From NCBI GenBank assembly GCA_041567315.1, contig JBFGCA010000008.1:1-64000 (forward strand): a stretch of DNA of 64,000 bases, written 5' to 3'. Under the pieces are notes generated by a model. It saw only the letters and a program-made list of their open reading frames with translations. It made no database searches and was not told the DNA's origin. This DNA comes from JBFGCA01 sp041567315. Lineage in GTDB: Bacteria; Acidobacteriota; Thermoanaerobaculia; Multivoradales; JAHEKO01. The position numbers and the translations under genes are program-made. How positions within the stretch are numbered: position 1 is the stretch's first letter; each line of letters starts with the position of its first letter. Shown piece by piece: positions 59,248-64,000 of the stretch.

Positions 59248-60129
59248 GTGGACCCCCGCCGGCAGCCTCCATCCGCCAGTCGCCCCCCGGTCGGCCCCGG
59301 CCCCCGGTGGCCGCGGCATCTGTGGCTCGGCCTGGCGCTGATCGCCTTCTCCTGGCCCGCCACCTGGCACCTGCCGGGGCTGCGCTCGCACTACCTGTTC
59401 TTCCCCCTCTGGCTGGGGTACGTCTTCACCGTCGACGCGCTGGTCCTGCGCCGCAGCGGCAGCTCGCTGCTCACGCGCGCGCCCCGCGACCTGGCGCGCC
59501 TGCTCGCCGCCTCGGTCCCCACCTGGTGGCTCTTCGAGGTCCTCAACTGGCGGCTCGGCAACTGGGTCTACCTGGGCCGCGACGAGGTCGGCGACCTCGA
59601 GTACGTCCTCTTCGCCTCGCTCGCCTTCTCCACCGTGCTGCCGGCGGTCTTCGAGAGCGCCGAGCTGCTGGGCACCTTCGGCTGGGTCGAGCGGCTGCGG
59701 GGGCGAAGAGCCCTCGATCCGAGCCCCGGGCTCCTGGCCGGCAGCTTCGCCCTCGGCGCCCTGATGCTCGTCCTGTTGCTCGCCTGGCCGCGGATCTTCT
59801 TCCCGCTGACCTGGCTGGCACTGCTCTTCCTGCTCGACCCGGTGGTCTACCGGCTGGGTCGCCCGTCGCTGCTGGCCCGGCTCGAGCGCGGCGACCGCCG
59901 GCTGCTGGTCGCGCTACCGCTGGCCGCTTTGCTCTGCGGCTTCTTCTGGGAGCTGTGGAACCTCCACGCCTACCCCAAGTGGGTCTACGAGATCCCCGTC
60001 CCCTGGCTCGACGTCGCCCACCTCTTCGAGATGCCGCTCCCCGGCTACCTCGGCTATCTGCCCTTCGGTCTCGAGCTCTACCCCCTCACCCACCTGCTGC
60101 TGCGCCGCCCACCGGCCCTGCGGCCGTAG
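59248..60129 (+). CDS. Multispan membrane protein, function unknown
   Basis: From GTG 59248 this is 293 residues with about seven hydrophobic segments: LWLGLALIAFSWPATWH, LFFPLWLGYVFTVDALVLRRSGSSLL, FASLAFSTVLPAVFESAELLG and LLVALPLAALLCGFFWELWNLHAYPKWVYEIP, read as motifs. Trp- and His-rich loops (WWLFEVLNWRLGNWVY; FWELWNLHAYPKW) repeat the pattern W-x-L/F-x-x-W-N, which hints at an internal duplication. An ATG at 59143 would overlap the previous gene by 74 bp and add a low-complexity tail, so I prefer the GTG. Confidence 0.75.
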   Translation: MDPRRQPPSASRPPVGPGPRWPRHLWLGLALIAFSWPATWHLPGLRSHYLFFPLWLGYVFTVDALVLRRSGSSLLTRAPRDLARLLAASVPTWWLFEVLNWRLGNWVYLGRDEVGDLEYVLFASLAFSTVLPAVFESAELLGTFGWVERLRGRRALDPSPGLLAGSFALGALMLVLLLAWPRIFFPLTWLALLFLLDPVVYRLGRPSLLARLERGDRRLLVALPLAALLCGFFWELWNLHAYPKWVYEIPVPWLDVAHLFEMPLPGYLGYLPFGLELYPLTHLLLRRPPALRP

Positions 60130-60141
60130 GCGGAATCCGCT

Positions 60142-60534
60142 TCAGCAGGCGCCCGGCGTGCCGCCGGTGCCGGTCTCGAGGATCTCGAGGCGGTCGGGAG
60201 CGTTGGGCACCATGCACAGGAACTCGAAGGGGCCCTCGACCACCTCGTACGAGTGCGGGGCGCCGGCCGGGATGTAGAGCACGTCGTCGGGCCCCACCTC
60301 GTGGACCCGCTCGCCGATGGTCACCCGGGCGCGGCCGCGGAGCACGTACTGCTCGTGCTCGACGGCGTTGGTGTGCCGCGGCATGCCGCCGCCCTCGCCC
60401 ATCCGGAAGCGCCGCATCGCGAAGTTCGGCGCCCCGTCGTCGGGGCCCAGCAGCACCTGGGTCTCGGTGGCGCGCCCCGCGGGCACCCCTCGGGCGGGAA
60501 CCTCGTCCGCGCGTTTGACCACCGGGCGACTCAT
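60142..60534 (-). CDS. Cupin-domain protein
   Basis: This is 130 residues from ATG 60534. It is a single cupin barrel with motif 1 GGMPRHTNAVEHEQYVLRGR (His, His and Glu in G-x5-H-x-H/N-x3-E form) and motif 2 PDDVLYIPAGAPHSYEV (His). The start VVKRADEVPARGV and the RHTN..EHEQYVL pattern fit quercetin-dioxygenase-like or sugar-binding cupins. Metal binding is likely, and the substrate is unknown. TATGCT 8 nt before the ATG is its probable -10 box. Confidence 0.88.
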   Translation of the reverse strand: MSRPVVKRADEVPARGVPAGRATETQVLLGPDDGAPNFAMRRFRMGEGGGMPRHTNAVEHEQYVLRGRARVTIGERVHEVGPDDVLYIPAGAPHSYEVVEGPFEFLCMVPNAPDRLEILETGTGGTPGAC

Positions 60535-60542
60535 TGAAGCCC

Positions 60543-60548
60543 AGCATA
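60543..60548 (-). promoter_or_regulatory. -10 box of the cupin gene (leaderless type)
   Basis: TATGCT on the minus strand ends 8 nt before ATG 60534. TTGACA lies directly upstream of it but too close to serve as its -35. Confidence 0.5.
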
Positions 60549-60880
60549 TGTCAAGAGTGGAAGCTGCCGAGGCGGTGCACGAGTGGCCGCTCTTCCGACA
60601 AGCCAGGGAGGAGAGCTGGGTAAGAAGGGGCTCGCGGGCCGTCGCGTCGTCTGTGGCATGGCCGTGCACGCCGGGCTGGCGGCCACCGGACGTCTCGCTC
60701 CACTTGAACGCCGGAGATTGTCCGGTCGGCTCAGCGCCGTCGGTACCTGCGGTCCTCGGCTTAGCCGCTGCTTCGAGCGCATTGCCCGCGGGAATGGGTA
60801 TCCTGTCACCGTGTTGCAGCGCGAGCCGTGATGGTTTCGTGAGAAATCGGAGCTACGCTGAAGTCTCGCAGTTGATCTCA
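60549..60880. other. Gene-free stretch between cupin and lactonase-like genes
   Basis: About 330 bp with no supported gene. The frames that cross it have no family pattern and change composition at its borders. The base content is less G-C-skewed than nearby genes. It should hold the promoter of the downstream gene, and TACGCT at 60853-60858 is a weak candidate. I see no repeats or strong hairpins. Confidence 0.4.
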
Positions 60881-60903
60881 CCTGGATTCGAGGAGGCGGT
60901 ACG

Positions 60904-62079
60904 GTGATCTCGAAAAGCTTCGGAAAAGCGCTGGGCGTAGTCCTCCTGGGGGGCTTTGTCGCGGTCGCGCTGGCCGGGCTGGGACCGGCGCCGGCGGAGG
61001 CGGCCGACGGGGCGGTGTACGTGATGACCAACGCGCGGTCGGACAACCGGATCGTGATCTACGACCGCGCCGCGAACGGGATGCTGACCATGCGCGGCTC
61101 GGTGTCGACCGGCGGCCGGGGGAGCGGCGGGACCATCGATCCGCTGGCGTCGCAGGGGTCGCTGGTGCTGAGCGAGGACCAGCAGTGGCTCTACGCGGTC
61201 AACGCCGGCAGCGGCCAGATCTCGGTCCTCGAGGTCACCGGCGACGGGCTGGAGCTGGTGCAGGTCCTCCGCAGCCGCGGCACCTTCCCGGTCAGCCTCA
61301 GCGCGGTGGGCAACCGGCTCTACGTCCTCAACGCCATGGGCCGCACCCACGTCCAGGGGTTCCGAATCCGGGAGGACGGGACCCTCAAGCGGCTCGTCCG
61401 CTCGCGGCGCCTCGTGACCAGCGAGGTCACCGCCGACGGGAGGCCGCTGCACCCGGCCCAGGTCCAGATCAGCCCGCTGGGCGACTGGCTGGTGGTCGAC
61501 GACGTGGCCACCAGCGAGATCCACGTCTGGGCACTCGACGGCCGCGGGCGGCCGAGCGTCGAGGCGACCGTCAATCCGTCGGCCGGCGGCGGCCCCTTCG
61601 GCTTCACCTTCTCGCGCAAGAAGTACCTGGTGGTCGGCGAGCTGTTCGGCGTCATGCCGCCCGGCACCGCCGGCGCCGGGGCGGTCTCCTCGTACAGCAT
61701 CGCCGACGACGGCACGCTCGAGCCGATCAGCGCCTCGGTCCAGAACCGCCAGTCGGGGGTCTGCTGGATGGTCAGCGACGGCGGCCGCTTCGTCTACACC
61801 ACCAACACCAACAGCGGCACCATGACCGCCTACCGGGTGCGCAAGAACGGCCGCCTCAACCAGCTGGCCGGCAACGGCATCTCCTTCCGCTTCCCGCGCC
61901 CGCCCAACGCCCTGCCCATCGACGTCGCCTCGGCCGACGGCTTCATCTACACCCTCAACACCGGCACCGGCACGGTCGGCATCTTCTCCCGCAGCCGCGG
62001 CTCCGGCCAGCTCACCTTCCTCGGCGAAGCCGGCGGCCTCCCGCCCCTCGCCGGGCTGCAGGGCATCGCGGCGCGGTAG
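60904..62079 (+). CDS. Exported lactonase/YncE-like seven-bladed beta-propeller
   Basis: This is 391 residues from GTG 60904, which follows GAGGAGG by seven bases. The signal peptide is LGVVLLGGFVAVALAGLG...AEAADG. Repeated blades follow: AVYVMTNARSDNRIVIYDRAANG, WLYAVNAGSGQISVLEV, RLYVLNAMGRTHVQGFRI, FVYTTNTNSGTMTAYRV and FIYTLNTGTGTVGIFSR, read as motifs. This is the pattern of the 6-phosphogluconolactonase / YncE group. Export makes a sugar-lactonase role in the pentose phosphate pathway unlikely. A binding or surface role is more probable. Confidence 0.87.
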   Translation: MISKSFGKALGVVLLGGFVAVALAGLGPAPAEAADGAVYVMTNARSDNRIVIYDRAANGMLTMRGSVSTGGRGSGGTIDPLASQGSLVLSEDQQWLYAVNAGSGQISVLEVTGDGLELVQVLRSRGTFPVSLSAVGNRLYVLNAMGRTHVQGFRIREDGTLKRLVRSRRLVTSEVTADGRPLHPAQVQISPLGDWLVVDDVATSEIHVWALDGRGRPSVEATVNPSAGGGPFGFTFSRKKYLVVGELFGVMPPGTAGAGAVSSYSIADDGTLEPISASVQNRQSGVCWMVSDGGRFVYTTNTNSGTMTAYRVRKNGRLNQLAGNGISFRFPRPPNALPIDVASADGFIYTLNTGTGTVGIFSRSRGSGQLTFLGEAGGLPPLAGLQGIAAR

Positions 62080-62134
62080 TTCGTCGGAGCCGGCGGGTGG
62101 GGGCCACGGGTCTGCTACAGTGGCCAAAGGCCAG

Positions 62135-62617
62135 GTGTTGCAGACTGCTCAGGTGAGACCCGCTTGCGGCCGGCGCGGGTGGATGGTGGCGCTGGTGATT
62201 GCGGGCTGCGGGCTGGCCTGTGGTGAAACCGCTGAGCCGGAATCGCGCGAGGAGCCGCCCGGCGAGGAGACAGGAGCCGGAGTGACCGACGACACCGTCA
62301 ACGTGGCATTCATCCTCAAGGGGGAGGCGCGGTCGGCGGGGGCCAAGCAGGAGGTCGAGTCGATCGCCCGCGGGCTGGGGATGGAGCCCACCCGCGCCGG
62401 GGCGGCGACGATGACGCTCAAGGTTTCCAGGCAGCGGTTCGAGGAGTTGTTCGGCGGCCGGCCGCAGGAGGTGCCGGCGCTGCCGGCCAGCGCGCGCGAC
62501 GCCGGGTCCCCGGCGGGCCACCGTTACGAGGAGGAGATCCCGGTGCCCGACGCGCTCTTGCGGTACGTCGAGTCGATCTCGGTCGAGCCCCCCGCCCGCC
62601 GGCTGGACGAGCCCTGA
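62135..62617 (+). CDS. Small lipoprotein with S8/S53-prodomain-like core
   Basis: From GTG 62135 this is 160 residues. A short leader with lipobox (VALVIAGC) and an acidic linker precede a globular part of about 100 residues: VNVAFILKGEARSAGAKQEVESIARGLGM, then TMTLKVSRQRFEELFG. The second piece resembles residues 91-107 of the protease encoded next (MTISVRGSRSLFERTFG), which looks like a propeptide. It may therefore be a stand-alone propeptide-like inhibitor or chaperone of the protease. Starts at 62120 and 62153 are also possible. TACAGT at 62115-62120 is a likely -10 box. Confidence 0.65.
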   Translation: MLQTAQVRPACGRRGWMVALVIAGCGLACGETAEPESREEPPGEETGAGVTDDTVNVAFILKGEARSAGAKQEVESIARGLGMEPTRAGAATMTLKVSRQRFEELFGGRPQEVPALPASARDAGSPAGHRYEEEIPVPDALLRYVESISVEPPARRLDEP

Positions 62618-62674
62618 GGTCCGACCATGACTCTCGACTCCCCGGAACCTTGAACCCGTAGAGGAGGTGCCAAG

Positions 62675-64000
62675 ATGCCGGCCAGGAAGAAGAAGGCGCG
62701 AAGCAGACGGCGGCCCGCCGCGCGGAAGAGCGTCCGCAAGAAGAGCGCGGCCGCCGCCAAGCCGCCGTCGACGCTGTCGATCGCGGTCACCCTGCCGAGC
62801 CCCAAGCACGGCGTCGGGCCGACCAAGTTCGCCGCCCGGATGACCGCCTCGCTGGCCGAGGAGTTCAAGCCGGATCCCACCGTGCGCAGCAGCGCGCTCG
62901 CCGAGCTCCAGCGGCTGGGCTTCAAGGTCACCTCGCAGGGGCGGATGACGATCTCGGTGCGGGGCAGCCGCTCGCTGTTCGAGCGCACCTTCGGCACCAA
63001 GCTGAGCGCCTTCGTGCAACGCCGCGAGATGGCGGACGACGAGGCGTTCTTCTTCCCCGCCAAGGGCGCGCCGTGGAAGCCGCACTCGGGGCTGGCGGCG
63101 GTGATCGACGACGCCTACATCCAGTGGCCGCACATCTACATGACCGACCTGTTCAAGAGCACCGAGCCGTCGCCGATCCCGCCGCGGGTCGACTACCACC
63201 ACCTGCGGGTGGCCGGCGACCTCAATTGGCTGCTCAACGTCGACAAGGTCCACCGCCAGGGCACCACCGGCCGCGGGGTGCGGGTGGCGATGATCGACAG
63301 CGGCTTCGCCCACAAGAGCCATCCCCACTTCGGGCGCCGCGGCTACCGCACCACCACCGTGCTCGCCCCGGGCGCGACCGACGTCGACAAGGACGGCAGC
63401 AGCCACGGGACCGGCGAGTCGGCCAACCTGCTGGCGGTCGCCCCCGACGTCGAGTTCATCGGCGTCAAGCTCGACAACGAGCGCGGCGGCAAGGGCGCCA
63501 GCGTCCACGAGGGGTTCCTGGAGGCGATCCAGCACAACCCGCACGTGATCTCGGTCAGCATCGGGTTCGACATGTGCCCGAGCGACCTGTCGGGCCGGCG
63601 CACCAGCAACCAGCACCTGACCGAGCTGCCCAACAGCCTCAAGGCGCTGGAGGCCGAGATCCAGGCCGCGGTCGCCGACGGCACGGTGGTGGTCTTCTCG
63701 GCCGGCAACGGGCACGTCGCCTTCCCCGGCATGATGCCCGACGTGATCTCGGCCGGCGGCGCCTTCGTCGACGACAAGGGCGCGCTCAAGGCCTCGGACT
63801 ACGCCAGCGGCTTCGTCAGCAAGATCTACGCGGGGCGGGTGGTGCCCGACTTCTGCGGGCTGGTGGGGATGCAGCCCCACGCCGACTACATCATGCTGCC
63901 GGTGCAGGCCAAGAGCCGCCAGGACGGCCGCGGGCACGACAAGACCGCCGACGACGACGGCTGGGGGGTGTTCAGCGGCACCTCGGCGGCGGCGCCGCAG
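62675..64000 (+). CDS. Subtilisin-like (S8) serine protease, cut by the window end
   Basis: ATG 62675 follows GAGGAGG by seven bases, and 442 codons are visible with no stop. A very basic start (KKKARSRRRPAARKS, about residues 5-30) takes the place of a signal peptide. A prodomain-like region follows (about 33-120, LFERTFG), then the S8 catalytic domain: Asp208 in VAMIDSGFAH, His244 in DGSSHGTGES, oxyanion Asn345 in FSAGNGH and Ser437 in FSGTSAAAP. All catalytic residues are present. Without a leader, the place of action is unclear. The gene lies 57 bp behind the small lipoprotein. Confidence 0.9.
   Translation, partial: MPARKKKARSRRRPAARKSVRKKSAAAAKPPSTLSIAVTLPSPKHGVGPTKFAARMTASLAEEFKPDPTVRSSALAELQRLGFKVTSQGRMTISVRGSRSLFERTFGTKLSAFVQRREMADDEAFFFPAKGAPWKPHSGLAAVIDDAYIQWPHIYMTDLFKSTEPSPIPPRVDYHHLRVAGDLNWLLNVDKVHRQGTTGRGVRVAMIDSGFAHKSHPHFGRRGYRTTTVLAPGATDVDKDGSSHGTGESANLLAVAPDVEFIGVKLDNERGGKGASVHEGFLEAIQHNPHVISVSIGFDMCPSDLSGRRTSNQHLTELPNSLKALEAEIQAAVADGTVVVFSAGNGHVAFPGMMPDVISAGGAFVDDKGALKASDYASGFVSKIYAGRVVPDFCGLVGMQPHADYIMLPVQAKSRQDGRGHDKTADDDGWGVFSGTSAAAPQ

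Noticed and set aside
55767..59363. Minus-strand frame of 1198 codons across the FG-GAP gene
   Set aside because: It has low-complexity composition and no motifs, and it is exactly opposite a gene with signal peptide, TPR and FG-GAP repeats.

Overview
The window is very GC-rich, densely coded DNA from a free-living, respiring Gram-negative bacterium. It carries a FadL-type outer-membrane channel, lipoprotein, Sec and Tat leaders, multihaem c cytochromes, FG-GAP, DUF11 and GEVED-rich secreted proteins, and repeated phage-tail-collar (MdpB-like) proteins. This mix resembles Acidobacteriota (Thermoanaerobaculia-like) genomes. That placement is inference from gene content, because no rRNA gene lies in the window. 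One tRNA-Ala(CGC) is present. There is no CRISPR array, no integrase or transposase gene, and no recognisable prophage.

Layout. 1-4.0 kb: end of an upstream gene, tRNA-Ala, rmuC, then an exported amidohydrolase translationally coupled to an exported protein-isoaspartate methyltransferase. 4.5-17.7 kb: a surface-protein region with a giant DUF11/GEVED/propeller protein, a SEC-C protein, a DUF6916 protein, and a same-strand series of a 1470-residue beta-helix protein, three tail-collar proteins and a GNAT protein. 17.9-20.6 kb: mtaB and a TldD/PmbA-family protein that lacks a standard start codon. 20.6-25.0 kb: a partner-switching set (51-residue membrane peptide, RsbW-like kinase, STAS antagonist, GAF-SpoIIE phosphatase) behind a sigma-54-type promoter, next to its probable enhancer-binding activator and twin palindromic enhancer sites. 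25.1-45 kb: housekeeping and mixed genes (uvrA, SGNH hydrolase plus FadL porin, YbjN-like, smpB, NtrY-like kinase, yqeY, selB, toxin-antitoxin genes, LamG protein, polA, moaB). 45-55.5 kb: a long, tightly overlapped respiratory cluster containing a pentahaem cytochrome, Tat-exported molybdopterin-family protein, four-cluster ferredoxin, NrfD-like quinol subunit, tetrahaem cytochrome, lipoprotein, and a bd-oxidase-like subunit fused to cytochrome c with a membrane partner. 55.8-64 kb: an FG-GAP/TPR protein, membrane protein, cupin, lactonase-like propeller, a small lipoprotein and an S8 protease cut by the window end.

Main observations. (1) A 165-bp MITE-like element with 19-bp inverted ends and a CTAG target duplication sits in frame in the signal peptide of the giant DUF11 protein. 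Removing it in silico restores a normal leader. Two degenerate copies sit at CTAG stop codons. (2) The sigma-54 activator, twin enhancer sites and partner-switching operon look like a self-contained signalling module. (3) The respiratory cluster joins a quinol-oxidising module of Alternative-Complex-III type to a cytochrome-c-fused bd-like oxidase. (4) At least nine genes have a -10 box only 6-9 nt before the start codon, which suggests common leaderless initiation.
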